From assembly GCA_049325575.1 (NCBI GenBank), contig JBMOLK010000311.1, positions 91,382-155,381 on the forward strand: a DNA stretch of 64,000 nucleotides, read 5' to 3'. This document shows, in pieces, positions 35,308-44,435 of this stretch (position 1 is the stretch's first letter; each line of letters opens with the position of its first letter). The DNA is from JBMOLK01 sp049325575. GTDB lineage: Bacteria > Bacillota > Clostridia > Acetivibrionales > Acetivibrionaceae. The notes under the pieces are model-generated. The model did not search any database. It was not told where the DNA came from and saw only the letters and a program-made list of their open reading frames with translations. The translations under genes were made by a program, and so were the position numbers.

Positions 35308-35835
35308 ATGAGAACTCCAATATTAGAAACTGAAAGATTGATTTTACGTCCACTTTGTTTAGAGGATGTACAAGAAGTACTTGACTGCTGGGAGTGTGAC
35401 CCGGATGTAGCAAGATATATGTTCTGGACAAGTCACAATGATATTAATAAAACTAAACAATGGTTAAGTTTTGAAATAAGTAAAATTAATTCGGATGACT
35501 GGTACAGATGGGGATTTGTATTAAAGGAATCGGGAGCATTAATTGGAACAGGATTAATCTATTTTGAAGAAGAATACAACATGTATGAAATAGGATTTAA
35601 CTTGGGGAAAAAAGCTTGGGGTTGCGGTTATACAACAGAGGCAATGAAAAAAATTATACATTTTGCAAAACGTGAACTAGGGATAAGGGAAATAGTAGGA
35701 AGACATGCTAAAGAAAATCAAAGTTCCGGAAATGTTTTGAAAAAGTTAGGGTTTAAATATATTAAAGATTGTCCATATGAATGTAATGAGGGCAAGACTT
35801 TATATGAAGGGAAAGAATATCTTCTAAAATTATAG
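35308..35835 (+). CDS. GNAT N-acetyltransferase (RimJ/RimL type)
   Basis: Transfers an acetyl group from acetyl-CoA to an amine; the RimJ/RimL subgroup often acts on ribosomal protein N-termini or on small amines. N-terminal TPILETERLILRPL is the family signature, and the acetyl-CoA loop is seen as WGCGYTTEAMKKII near residue 108. The C-terminal ENQSSGNVLKKLGFKYI motif is complete. Length 175 aa is normal. The start at 35308 has TGAGG about 5 bases upstream; an ATG at 35296 is in frame and cannot be excluded. It follows the scrambled patch and precedes an MFS gene. Substrate unknown. Confidence 0.9.
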   Translation: MRTPILETERLILRPLCLEDVQEVLDCWECDPDVARYMFWTSHNDINKTKQWLSFEISKINSDDWYRWGFVLKESGALIGTGLIYFEEEYNMYEIGFNLGKKAWGCGYTTEAMKKIIHFAKRELGIREIVGRHAKENQSSGNVLKKLGFKYIKDCPYECNEGKTLYEGKEYLLKL

Positions 35836-35903
35836 GAGAGGTCAGCCTGTAGTGGGAATACCTAAGCAGTAACGAAAAAAATACCTGGGGGGTGTAGCTG
35901 GTT

Positions 35904-37130
35904 ATGGCTACGTTTTTTTTAATGATAATTTATATGGCTTTCATCAGCTTGGGTTTGCCCGATTCTTTATTAGGAGTGGCATGGCCTCTTATGCAATCAG
36001 ATTATGGAGCGCCGTTTGAGGCTGCCGGTTTAGTTTCCATGTTTATAGCAGGCGGTACCATTGTTTCAAGTTTGGCAAGTGGAGCTGTTCATAAGCGCTT
36101 AAGTACCGGGAAAGTCACATTTGTCAGTTGTCTTATGACTGCGGTTTCATTGTTGGGATTCTCCTTTTCACCATCTCTTATTTGGCTTCTTTTCCTGGCG
36201 ATACCTCTTGGCTTAGGAGCAGGGTCTGTTGATGCAGCATTAAACAACTATGTTGCTTCACATTACAAAGCTCACCACATGAGTTGGTTACATTGTTTCT
36301 GGGGGGTTGGAGCTACCCTGGGGCCTATCATTATGTCACAGTTTATTGCAAGACAAAATTCCTGGAGAAACGGATATGCTGCAGTTTCTGCGATTCAGTT
36401 CTCTTTGGTTGCGCTGCTTTTTTTCACTCTTCCTATGTGGAATCGCATGGCAAAAGAAGTTCACAACAGTCCTGATCATTTAAACGAAGCTTATAAGGAT
36501 ACAAATACCATTAAGCCTCCTGAAGCGGAGAAAAAATTAAATCCGTTGCAAATTAAGGGTGTTAAGCTTGCACTCGTTTCTTTCTTGTTTTATTGTGGTG
36601 TGGAAGCTACTATGGGCTTGTGGGGCAGTAGCTTTTTGGTAGGTATTAAGGGATTACCAACAGCAGTAGCAGCGCAGTGGGTTTCCATGTATTACGCTGG
36701 AATTACAGTAGGAAGACTAATTACTGGGTTTATTACCTTGAAGGTAAGTAACCGTATTCTAATTCGTATGGGTCAAGCCACTGCACTGGCTGGAGCTGTA
36801 CTGGTATTGATGCCTTTAACCACCATTTTCTCACTTATCGGTTTTATTATGGTTGGATTAGGCTGTGCTCCAATTTTCCCATGCATGCTGCATGAAACTC
36901 CTGCACGGTTTGGGAAAGAAAACTCTCAGACGATAATGGGCTATCAAATGGCTCTCGCTTATACTGGCAGTACCTTTTTACCTCCGATTCTGGGAATAAT
37001 GGCAGCTCAAACAACAATAGGACTTTTCCCATTTTTTGTTTTAGCTTGTATAACCATTATGCTTATTGGTTCAGAAAGGATAAATGCTTTAATGAAAGTA
37101 AAAAAGGCATATGGTCATATCCCAATTTAA
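35904..37130 (+). CDS. Major facilitator superfamily transporter
   Basis: A 408-residue secondary transporter with about 12 hydrophobic segments. The first helix carries FISLGLPDSLLGVAWPLM, a pattern seen in the sugar-type (FucP/YbjJ-like) MFS clade. The loop 2-3 region shows AGGTIVSSLASGAVHKRL. A hydrophilic loop (about 180-215) separates the two halves. GLGLGAGSVDAALNNYVASH lies near helix 4 (LGLGAGSVDAALNNYV). The substrate cannot be named. GGGGGG lies about 15 bases before the ATG. It follows the acetyltransferase after 68 bases on the same strand, and converges on the GGDEF gene. No terminator hairpin was recognised in 37131-37258. Confidence 0.88.
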   Translation: MATFFLMIIYMAFISLGLPDSLLGVAWPLMQSDYGAPFEAAGLVSMFIAGGTIVSSLASGAVHKRLSTGKVTFVSCLMTAVSLLGFSFSPSLIWLLFLAIPLGLGAGSVDAALNNYVASHYKAHHMSWLHCFWGVGATLGPIIMSQFIARQNSWRNGYAAVSAIQFSLVALLFFTLPMWNRMAKEVHNSPDHLNEAYKDTNTIKPPEAEKKLNPLQIKGVKLALVSFLFYCGVEATMGLWGSSFLVGIKGLPTAVAAQWVSMYYAGITVGRLITGFITLKVSNRILIRMGQATALAGAVLVLMPLTTIFSLIGFIMVGLGCAPIFPCMLHETPARFGKENSQTIMGYQMALAYTGSTFLPPILGIMAAQTTIGLFPFFVLACITIMLIGSERINALMKVKKAYGHIPI

Positions 37131-37258
37131 TCAATTTTATGAAAACCTGGTAGGAGTATAAAGCACTGCTTTGTAAATGACAGGCCTTAAAAGTTATTGT
37201 GGAGTATAGCTTTGCGTGTATTGGCATTTGTGCTTTAAACAGGTAGGGCTTTTTGTTG

Positions 37259-38857
37259 TTAAGCAACACCCAGCTTCCTTCTAATAAGATTATCAAAAAC
37301 TTCTACAAGCTTTGGATCAAATTGCTTACCACTGCTTTTATTTATTTCCTTTAGTGCCTCTTCAGGTGTGAAAGTCTTTCTATACACTCTTTTTATTATC
37401 ATGGCAGAGTATGAATCTGCTATTTGAAGAATTCTAGCTTCATAAGGAATATTTTCTCCTGAAAGCCTTTTAGGGTAACCGGATCCATCCCAAAATTCAT
37501 GGTGGTACTGTATACAATTTATGGTTTCATCCGGAAGGTTTAAAGCTTTTAAAACATTAAGACCATAATCTACATGGTTCTTTATCATACTATACTCTTC
37601 ATCGGTTAATGTACCGCTTTTTCTAACTATATCGCTGGAAATTAGTATTTTACCTATATCATGAAGCCATCCCGCAGTGTAAAGATTGTCAACCGTTTCA
37701 TCCGGCAAACCAAGTTCTTTTGCAAGAGCAGCAGCATATTGGGCTGTATACCCCGAATGGACATAGGTGTACATATCCTTTTCAGCAAGTACATTAAGCA
37801 TTTCATACCCATCCTTGGAGAGTATTGGTTTTTGTTTGTTTATGAAAATATTTAACCTATGATTTTTATATTTGTTATAATACATGTTTATATCTGCTCT
37901 ATAAAGAAGCTTTTCCACATCTAAATCAGAAGATGAAGAGTTTGCCTGGCCAACCGAGAAAGAAAGGCTTATGGGATCTAATTCCGGGTCGATAACAAAC
38001 ATCTTCTCCCTTATAGCTTTCAAAAGTCTTTCGCCAAGCTTCATTACTCTTTCACTACCATCATTTCGTACAACAATTATAAATTCATCTCCCCCAAGCC
38101 TTCCTATTACCCTTTCAAGTCCTGCAGTTTCCCTTTTTATGAACTCTGAAACTTCTACAAGTACCTTATTTCCAGCAACATGACCATAAGTATCATTTAT
38201 CTGCTTAAAGCGGTCCATATCGGTTATAAGAACTGAAATACCTCCGCTTTGGAGCATTTTTTTCGCTGTTTCAATTGTATGAGCGAAATTTGATACTCCT
38301 GTAAGTGAGTCAGTAATACTCATGGTACGGTATTTGTTCCGCTCAACAAGGAGTTTGCCAAAAAGCTGATAAACAATAATAACCATAATGGTAAAACAAA
38401 TTTGGCCATTTGCAGTTCCATATATTTGCCCTAAAGGATATGACCCGGCTCTAGCTAAAGGTAAAAGCATAAGTATCCTTGCTGCAGGATATAATCCTGC
38501 AAGCAGGGGGAACATAAAATTATCCAGAAGAAGTAGATAACATATAACAAGGAAACTCCACCTGTTAATTACAATTTCAAATGGATAAGGCAGTGAATAT
38601 AAATCTACTATAAAAATATACGTTGCATATGATAGCAGAGCCAGTAAATACTTATAGGGTTTTGTTTTTACATAAAACTTAGCGGCCAGCATCATACCTG
38701 TAAATATGGCTACCAGGAGAGTGGAAGGAAAGATGTTTCCTATTTCCAATAATGTAGATAATACCAGTATGGCAATGGTAAGTATATAAATAAGGTCAGC
38801 AATACATTTGTTAACTGAATTGCATAGTGTTTTGACTTTTTGTTTGATCTGCTCCAT
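37259..38857 (-). CDS. GGDEF / HD-GYP dual-domain cyclic-di-GMP protein
   Basis: 532 residues. Five or six N-terminal membrane helices (about 22-168) are followed by a GGDEF diguanylate cyclase domain (about 178-338) with intact G255-G-D-E-F259, and a C-terminal HD-GYP phosphodiesterase domain (about 350-525) with H399-D400 and HHEFWDGSGYP (from 452). Both opposing activities look preserved in one protein. The inhibitory RxxD site normally just before GGDEF is absent (LERVIGRL). The start at 38857 follows GGGGAG; a TTG at 38878 lies upstream of that site. The membrane region may sense an unknown signal. Convergent with the MFS gene. Confidence 0.92.
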   Translation of the reverse strand: MEQIKQKVKTLCNSVNKCIADLIYILTIAILVLSTLLEIGNIFPSTLLVAIFTGMMLAAKFYVKTKPYKYLLALLSYATYIFIVDLYSLPYPFEIVINRWSFLVICYLLLLDNFMFPLLAGLYPAARILMLLPLARAGSYPLGQIYGTANGQICFTIMVIIVYQLFGKLLVERNKYRTMSITDSLTGVSNFAHTIETAKKMLQSGGISVLITDMDRFKQINDTYGHVAGNKVLVEVSEFIKRETAGLERVIGRLGGDEFIIVVRNDGSERVMKLGERLLKAIREKMFVIDPELDPISLSFSVGQANSSSSDLDVEKLLYRADINMYYNKYKNHRLNIFINKQKPILSKDGYEMLNVLAEKDMYTYVHSGYTAQYAAALAKELGLPDETVDNLYTAGWLHDIGKILISSDIVRKSGTLTDEEYSMIKNHVDYGLNVLKALNLPDETINCIQYHHEFWDGSGYPKRLSGENIPYEARILQIADSYSAMIIKRVYRKTFTPEEALKEINKSSGKQFDPKLVEVFDNLIRRKLGVA

Positions 38858-39015
38858 AACTTCAACTCCCCAACCCAAAATATTCTATCGTCTTCTAAGT
38901 TTATACAAAAATGAATCAAGTATCAATATTAAAGTGTAATTAAGAAATCAATCTATTTTAAATAACTGGGGGACAATTTTATAACACGACTGATTCTTAG
39001 ATATCGGCTTTAGTA

Positions 39016-39044
39016 TTGACAAATCTTTATAGGTGTAGTATCCT
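39016..39044 (+). promoter_or_regulatory. Vegetative (sigma-A) promoter for the isochorismatase-like gene
   Basis: A perfect TTGACA (39016-39021), 17 bases, then TATCCT (39039-39044; four of six). It lies in the 328-base gap between the divergent GGDEF and isochorismatase-like genes and leaves a leader of about 135 bases. Nothing else was recognised in that gap (38858-39185). Confidence 0.6.
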
Positions 39045-39185
39045 ATTATTAAGAAGTTAATATCAATATGATAATATCAGAGTCATAAAAACAGTCGGGT
39101 ATACCTGGGATACTTATGGCATAAATTATTAAGTTCAATATAATGTCAACACTTTGAGGTTTTAGTAAAGAGAGGGGAGAGAACT

Positions 39186-40103
39186 ATGAAAGCATTAAAA
39201 ACTTCATTTGAGGAAATAGTAGATGTTGATGCCATTGGTAAGGAGGTAAATACAAGAAATTTAAATGATTTGCTTAAAAGGGCAAGTCAGGAGAACATAA
39301 GACCTTCACATGAAGATACAAAAAAGGTAATGGCTCTTTTGATTGATCCTCAGCTTGACTTTATGGAAAATGGCGCATTAGGCGTGCCCGGTTCTATTAA
39401 AGATACAGAAAACACAGCAAGGTTTATCTACAATAATATGGAACAAATCACAAGGATAGTTGTATCTTTGGATACCCACAATCCATTTCAAATCTTTCAT
39501 CCATGCTGGTGGATAGACGAAAATGGCAATAATCCTCCGCCATTTACTGCAATTACTGTAAAAGGTCTGGATGATGGAAGCTGGAAACCTGTTCTACATG
39601 CACAAAAAAGTAGAGAGTATGTACAAAGTCTGGAGAAGAATGCTAAAAAGACCCTGGTGATTTGGCCTTACCACTGTCTACAGGGTACAATGGGTAATGC
39701 AGTTGAAAACCAACTGGCCAATTTAATCTACTTTCATTCAGTAGCAAAGAAGACAGTTCCAGAAAGGGTTGTTAAAGGCATGGCCCCGCTGTCGGAGATG
39801 TACGGCATTATAAAACCTGAAGATAACAATGAACAAAATATAAACATGGACCTTTTAAATGAGATTGAGAAATATCAAATGATTGTAGTTGCAGGCCAGG
39901 CAAAATCACACTGTGTTTTGGAATCAGTAAAGCAAATACTGGAGCACTATGCCGATAGACCGGATGTAACTTCGAGAATTTATATTCTGGAAGATTGTAT
40001 GAGCTCAATCCAGGGATTCGAGGAAGCAACAGAAATAACCTTTGAACAGTTTAGAACGCAGTACAAAATCAATCTGGTCAGGTCAACAGATTTAGTCCTT
40101 TAA
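39186..40103 (+). CDS. Isochorismatase-family cysteine hydrolase
   Basis: A 305-residue member of the isochorismatase/nicotinamidase fold. The catalytic aspartate region is ALLIDPQLDFMENGALGVPG (D54, D58), the lysine is probably that of VVKGMAPLSEMYG, and the nucleophile cysteine is C243 in AGQAKSHCVLES. An N-terminal extension of about 45 residues and an insertion with WPYHCLQGTMGNAVENQL make it longer than classical nicotinamidases (about 200). HNPFQIFHPCWW carries the metal-ligand-like histidines. It may hydrolyse nicotinamide or a related amide. GAGAGGGGAGAG precedes the ATG. It converges on msrAB. Confidence 0.85.
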   Translation: MKALKTSFEEIVDVDAIGKEVNTRNLNDLLKRASQENIRPSHEDTKKVMALLIDPQLDFMENGALGVPGSIKDTENTARFIYNNMEQITRIVVSLDTHNPFQIFHPCWWIDENGNNPPPFTAITVKGLDDGSWKPVLHAQKSREYVQSLEKNAKKTLVIWPYHCLQGTMGNAVENQLANLIYFHSVAKKTVPERVVKGMAPLSEMYGIIKPEDNNEQNINMDLLNEIEKYQMIVVAGQAKSHCVLESVKQILEHYADRPDVTSRIYILEDCMSSIQGFEEATEITFEQFRTQYKINLVRSTDLVL

Positions 40104-40133
40104 CAGACCCTGATAGGAGGGGGTTTAACTATC

Positions 40134-41135
40134 TTATTTTCTAAATAACTTTAAGTACTCGTAGTACCCCTCCTTTTCCAGGTCTTCAACCGGAATAAAT
40201 CTTAGTGAAGCTGAATTAATGCAGTAACGAAGGCCTGTTGGCTTTGGACCATCAGGAAACACATGTCCAAGGTGAGAATCTCCATTTTTGCTTCTAACCT
40301 CTGTCCTTACCATAAAATGACTGCTATCTGCCTTTTCTACAATATTTTCCTTTACAATAGGTTTTGCAAAGCTGGGCCAGCCGGTACCAGAATCGAATTT
40401 ATCAATAGAACTGAATAGCGGCTCTCCAGAGACAATATCTACATAAATACCTTCTTTCTTATTGTCCCAGTATTCATTTTGAAAAGGAGGTTCCGTCCCA
40501 TTCTCCTGTGTCACCTTATACTGCAAAGGAGAAAGTATTTCGCGAAGATCCTTGTGGGAGGTTTTCTTGTTTGGTGATAAACTGCTCTTATCTTCTCCCC
40601 AGATTTCCTTAAGATATTTTTCACGCCCTGATCCAACCTTATACCTTTCATAATGTACTGTATTCTTTCTATGAAAATCCTGGTGGTATTCTTCAGCTGG
40701 AAAAAATTCTTGAGCCTTCAAGATCTTTATGGCAATGGGTTTTTTAAATATTCCCGATTCCTCCAGGGCTCTTTTTGATTCTTCAGCTTCCTTTTTCTGT
40801 TCATCATCATGGTAAAATATAGCGGTAGAGTACTGCTGGCCCCTATCATAAAACTGCCCGCCTTCATCTGTCGGGTCAATGCTTCGCCAGAATATATCAA
40901 GAAGCTCCTTATACGACACTTCCTGGGGATCAAAGGTTATCTGTATGGCTTCATAGTGCCCGGTTGTCCCTTCGCATACCTCTTCGTAGCATGGATTTTC
41001 CTTTGTACCTCCTGTATAGCCTGATCTTACATCTACCACGCCTCTAACACCGTCAAAGGGTGGCACCATACACCAGAAGCAGCCTCCGGCTAATGTAGCA
41101 TGCTTATACTTATTGTTTGCCAAGTTTTGAGGCAT
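40134..41135 (-). CDS. msrAB: Fused peptide methionine sulfoxide reductase A/B
   Basis: Repairs oxidised methionine: MsrA reduces the S-sulfoxide, MsrB the R-sulfoxide. Residues 1-175 are MsrA, with nucleophile C19 in GGCFWC. Residues about 195-333 are MsrB, with SGTGWPSF, the GHVFPDGPKPTGLRYC block and nucleophile C305. No signal peptide, so it acts in the cytoplasm. The usual CxxC zinc pairs of many MsrB proteins are absent, as in other fused forms. The ribosome binding site AAGGAGTGA is well placed. No terminator stem of note lies in the 30 bases between this gene and the convergent hydrolase. Confidence 0.96.
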   Translation of the reverse strand: MPQNLANNKYKHATLAGGCFWCMVPPFDGVRGVVDVRSGYTGGTKENPCYEEVCEGTTGHYEAIQITFDPQEVSYKELLDIFWRSIDPTDEGGQFYDRGQQYSTAIFYHDDEQKKEAEESKRALEESGIFKKPIAIKILKAQEFFPAEEYHQDFHRKNTVHYERYKVGSGREKYLKEIWGEDKSSLSPNKKTSHKDLREILSPLQYKVTQENGTEPPFQNEYWDNKKEGIYVDIVSGEPLFSSIDKFDSGTGWPSFAKPIVKENIVEKADSSHFMVRTEVRSKNGDSHLGHVFPDGPKPTGLRYCINSASLRFIPVEDLEKEGYYEYLKLFRK

Positions 41136-41254
41136 AAGATATCACTCCTTGTAATGAATAGTTGTGTATATAAACAAATGTATCATTACTTATTTATACC
41201 AAAACAAATTCAAAATATTCACTAGAATGCCTGGCAATATAAACAGCTAAAACA

Positions 41255-41291
41255 AAAAACCGGACTCCAGTATAAGTCTGGAGTCCAGTTT
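41255..41291 (-). terminator. Terminator after the second GH9 gene
   Basis: On the minus strand ACTGGACTCCAG pairs with CTGGAGTCCGGT, followed by a T tract (TTTTTTG). A second, smaller hairpin (CAGGTTA/TAACCTG, 41296-41319) lies between it and the stop codon. Confidence 0.8.
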
Positions 41292-41335
41292 GTGTCAGGT
41301 TATAGAATCCTAACCTGAAAGGTGCTTTATTAAAA

Positions 41336-43060
41336 TCAAATTGCAATATAGATCAAATTACCATTAATATCGTAGTCAACCGGTAAAGTAGGAATTATGC
41401 GCAGTATGTATCTCTTCATCAATGTATAGTCGGTAGAGTTAATAACTCCATCACCGTTTACATCTGCTAAGCGGCCTTTGACTACAGCATTTGATTCATA
41501 AGGCAGACTATTTATTATGTTCAGCAGACGTCTTTTCATTAGAGTGAGGTCTGTAGAGTCAATACGTCCATCGAGATTTAAGTCACCGGCATGGTACCAG
41601 GTTTGGCCTGTTGGAGTAGGTGACGGGCTTGTAGAACTTGGAGTAGGTGATGGATTTGTAGAACTTGGAGTAGGGCTTGGAAGCGGAATGCTTCCTGAGT
41701 ATTTAGCTATAGCTGCTACAGCACCAACAAAACCTGCATTATAGTCTATTGCTACTTCTGTATACTGGAACTGATTAACATCATCTATGTATTTGTCGCT
41801 TAAGTCGGGTCCACCAACCAAAGCACCGGTTAATAAGTATTTTGCCGGTTTCGCATTGTCACCATTTGCATATGTATAGCCGTTTGCAGCTCTATGGTGA
41901 GGGTGTGTAGGATATTTTGAGCCAAAGCCGATAACATATGACATATTGGCTGGGTTGCTTCCAAGTGCATAATCTATCTGTGACTTTGCAAAGGTTCTTA
42001 ATGACTCATCTTTTGTCAACTCATAATATCTCATTGCCAGCAGGGCCTCTGCAGATGCATATCTTAATACACCCCAGTTGCTTAAGTATCTGAGTCCGCC
42101 TGGAGTTTTTGCAAGAGTATTCTTCCAATAGTTTAGATTGAAAGTCATAGCATCCTTGTATCTCTGTTCACCGGTTATTTCTGCAAGCTTAGCGAACACT
42201 GCCATATACATATCGTCCCAGCACATTGTCCATTTGTTTTCAAATGGGCTGTCACCCCAAAGAGTTTTATGTGAGAGATAGCTGTCTATTTCTGTGAGAT
42301 ACTTGCTGTCTTTTTCTACCACATAAAGCCATGTAGCGGCCCAGGCCAGATCATCCCAATAAGAGTGTGAAATATAAAATGCATTTTCCTTATAATATCC
42401 AAGATTGGTTTTACCCATGGTGTAAAGTTCTTTTGCTGCCTGAAGGCACTTGTTTGCATAAGCTGAATCTATGCTCTTATAGTTTAGGTACATTATTGTA
42501 AGAGCTGCCGATGTCAGACCGCAAACATCAGAAGCAGGATTTGAAGCATTTGCAACATAAGGAGTAGGCCTTGAACCCGGCTGTGTTTCAGGTGCCCCCC
42601 AGTATGTATGGTCGGCCTGGCCATCTCCTACCTGATAGTAGAATGTATTTGCGTTAGGATGACTCTTTAGTAGGAAATCAGAGAAGTATTTTAGAGTAGC
42701 AAGCATTTTTTGTGTATTTCCTGTTGAATCGAATACACTTTTATATTCATACAGGGACCAGCCTAAAACAGCAGCTGCATATGCCTGCGGTAAACCAAAC
42801 TTGACATGGTCTCCGGCGTCATGATATCCCCCTGTAAGGTCTACGCCCACGTCACTTCCATCGCTTGTATGGCAGGCACCTCTCCAGTCAAATACATTAT
42901 TGGTTGCGACATCCGGGCCGCACTTGTTGGCATCATAAAAATAGATTGAGTACTTAAGAGCGGTAGAATAATCAAAATCAGCTGCAGATACACTCATGGT
43001 TGAAAACACTGATGTCATTAACAAAGTGAAAATAATCAGCATTATACTTACTTTTTTCAT
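41336..43060 (-). CDS. Cellulosomal GH9 endoglucanase with dockerin
   Basis: 574 residues. Signal peptide about 1-27 (MSVSAADFD). GH9 catalytic domain about 29-455, with D81 and D84 in HDAGDHVKFG and catalytic acid E435 in TEVAIDYNAGF. No CBM3c follows, so this is the plain (theme A) layout, unlike the GH9 at 20231. A Pro/Ser/Thr linker (about 458-492) with two SPTPSST units joins a type I dockerin (about 494-556; IDSTDLTLMKRR and INSTDYTLMKRY). The tail after the dockerin ends DINGNLIYIAI. Ribosome binding site AAAGGGG. It stands alone, in the opposite direction to and 19 kb from the main cellulase cluster. Confidence 0.95.
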   Translation of the reverse strand: MKKVSIMLIIFTLLMTSVFSTMSVSAADFDYSTALKYSIYFYDANKCGPDVATNNVFDWRGACHTSDGSDVGVDLTGGYHDAGDHVKFGLPQAYAAAVLGWSLYEYKSVFDSTGNTQKMLATLKYFSDFLLKSHPNANTFYYQVGDGQADHTYWGAPETQPGSRPTPYVANASNPASDVCGLTSAALTIMYLNYKSIDSAYANKCLQAAKELYTMGKTNLGYYKENAFYISHSYWDDLAWAATWLYVVEKDSKYLTEIDSYLSHKTLWGDSPFENKWTMCWDDMYMAVFAKLAEITGEQRYKDAMTFNLNYWKNTLAKTPGGLRYLSNWGVLRYASAEALLAMRYYELTKDESLRTFAKSQIDYALGSNPANMSYVIGFGSKYPTHPHHRAANGYTYANGDNAKPAKYLLTGALVGGPDLSDKYIDDVNQFQYTEVAIDYNAGFVGAVAAIAKYSGSIPLPSPTPSSTNPSPTPSSTSPSPTPTGQTWYHAGDLNLDGRIDSTDLTLMKRRLLNIINSLPYESNAVVKGRLADVNGDGVINSTDYTLMKRYILRIIPTLPVDYDINGNLIYIAI

Positions 43061-43395
43061 ACATTTTCCCCTTTCAGAAAGTTAAATTTAATACGGAAAT
43101 AGAAAAACCACGCACCTATTATAGTTGTTTAGTGTATATAGATTACTGCTAATTACAATAGGGCATTGGCTTATTGGATTGAAATATTAAAACTAATCAC
43201 CTCCATATATAATTGTGAGATAAGTAAATTAACACCACCTCCGGGTTTACTTGAAAATTTTAGCTTATATTATTTATAAATATCACAAGTTTAAACTACA
43301 AAACTATTATATCATAATAGATATACAAAATAAAAGAACTCAAACCTTATTATGGGCATATTTTTCTTGTAGTGCACAATATCATACGGAAAAAT
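43061..43395. other. Intergenic region upstream of the second GH9 gene
   Basis: About 335 bases, AT-rich. On the minus strand two perfect Shine-Dalgarno-like strings (GGAGGTGG at 43242-43235 and GGAGGTGAT at 43204-43196) occur without a usable start codon at normal spacing. No convincing promoter, riboswitch or open frame was seen; it must hold the GH9 promoter. Confidence 0.4.
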
Positions 43396-43421
43396 TATAC
43401 CCAAGGTTAGACCTTGGGTAT
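43396..43421 (-). terminator. Terminator overlapping the speD stop codon
   Basis: On the minus strand ATACCCAAGGT pairs with ACCTTGGGTAT around a TCTAA-containing loop, followed by AATTTTTCC. The TAA stop of speD lies in the loop, and the left arm codes its last residues. Confidence 0.75.
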
Positions 43422-44225
43422 GTTTCGTCCGTAAAATATTTCTGACATTTCCTTCTTCAATTTTTGTTTTATTTTTTTCTTTTCTCCTGGTAGAAGCTCT
43501 TTTTTTGTTACTCCAAATAGGTAGTTATCCAGGTCGAACTCCTTTAAAAGCATCTTTGTATGAAAAATATTTTCCTGGTATACATTTACATCGAACATAT
43601 GATATAGTTCTTTTGTATCATTGGAAATATAGTTTTGTATGGAGTTAATCTTATGGTCTATAAAGAACTTTTTGCCTTCTACATCCCTGGTAAATCCCCT
43701 TACCCTGTAGTCAATAGTTATAATATCGGAATCAAAGCTGTGTATAAGGTAGTTAAGTGCTTTAAGAGGAGATATGTGTCCACAGGTGGATACATCAATA
43801 TCTGCCCTGAAAGTACTTATTCCATCATCCGGATGACTTTCAGGATATGTGTGCACCGTTATATGGCTTTTATCCAAATGAGCCAATACAGTTTCAGGAA
43901 GCGGGCCCGGTGTCTCGGTTTGAGAGGATTCGTCTATAGGTGTATTGTTTAGCTTTTCTTCAGATATAAGCATGGTAACACTTGCACCTTGTGGATCGTA
44001 ATCCTGACTGGAAATATTTAGTATATTTGCACCTATAATAGAAGACACATTTGACAGAATATTTGTCAGCCTTTCCGCATTATACTGCTCATCAATATAA
44101 GCTATATAACCTTTACGGTGTTCCAGATTTTTTGCATAGCAAATATCATATATATTGAAACTTAACGTTTTGGTCAGATTATTAAATCCATACAATTTTA
44201 GCTTTTTTAAAGATTTTATTTCCAT
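43407..44225 (-). CDS. speD: S-adenosylmethionine decarboxylase proenzyme
   Basis: Makes decarboxylated SAM, the aminopropyl donor for spermidine. The proenzyme cleaves itself before serine to create the pyruvoyl cofactor; the site is K119-S120 in DKSHITVHTYPESHP, which is fully conserved, and C148 in STCGHISP is the catalytic cysteine. The length, 272 aa, is that of the longer E. coli-like type, not the short B. subtilis type. The ATG at 44225 follows AAGGAG by 6 bases; an upstream ATG at 44270 precedes that site and is rejected. No speE gene is adjacent, so spermidine synthase must be elsewhere. Confidence 0.94.
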   Translation of the reverse strand: MEIKSLKKLKLYGFNNLTKTLSFNIYDICYAKNLEHRKGYIAYIDEQYNAERLTNILSNVSSIIGANILNISSQDYDPQGASVTMLISEEKLNNTPIDESSQTETPGPLPETVLAHLDKSHITVHTYPESHPDDGISTFRADIDVSTCGHISPLKALNYLIHSFDSDIITIDYRVRGFTRDVEGKKFFIDHKINSIQNYISNDTKELYHMFDVNVYQENIFHTKMLLKEFDLDNYLFGVTKKELLPGEKKKIKQKLKKEMSEIFYGRNIPKV

Positions 44226-44368
44226 AGCCTTCTCCTTATGTAAACTATTTTTAATAATTGCCCCTATCATGTAATATTATAAGTTCATAATAATATTTTG
44301 TAAATGGGACTCGAAAAATATGTAGCGGTATGTTAAATACTTCATTTTGGTTAAAAACCATTAATCAA

Positions 44369-44397
44369 TTTACGCCAAAAACCAAAAGTGGTATAAT
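44369..44397 (+). promoter_or_regulatory. Promoter for the polyphosphate operon
   Basis: TTTACG (44369-44374; four of six), 17 bases, then a perfect TATAAT (44392-44397), 39 bases before the start of the ppx-like gene. Confidence 0.5.
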
Positions 44398-44435
44398 ACA
44401 CACTATAAAGAATATAAGAAAGGGTGTAACCTCTT

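Noticed and set aside
43197..43242. Two perfect Shine-Dalgarno-like strings upstream of the second GH9 gene, with a possible 12-codon leader peptide
   Set aside because: The only candidate start codons (GTG) overlap or nearly touch the ribosome binding site, so initiation is implausible.
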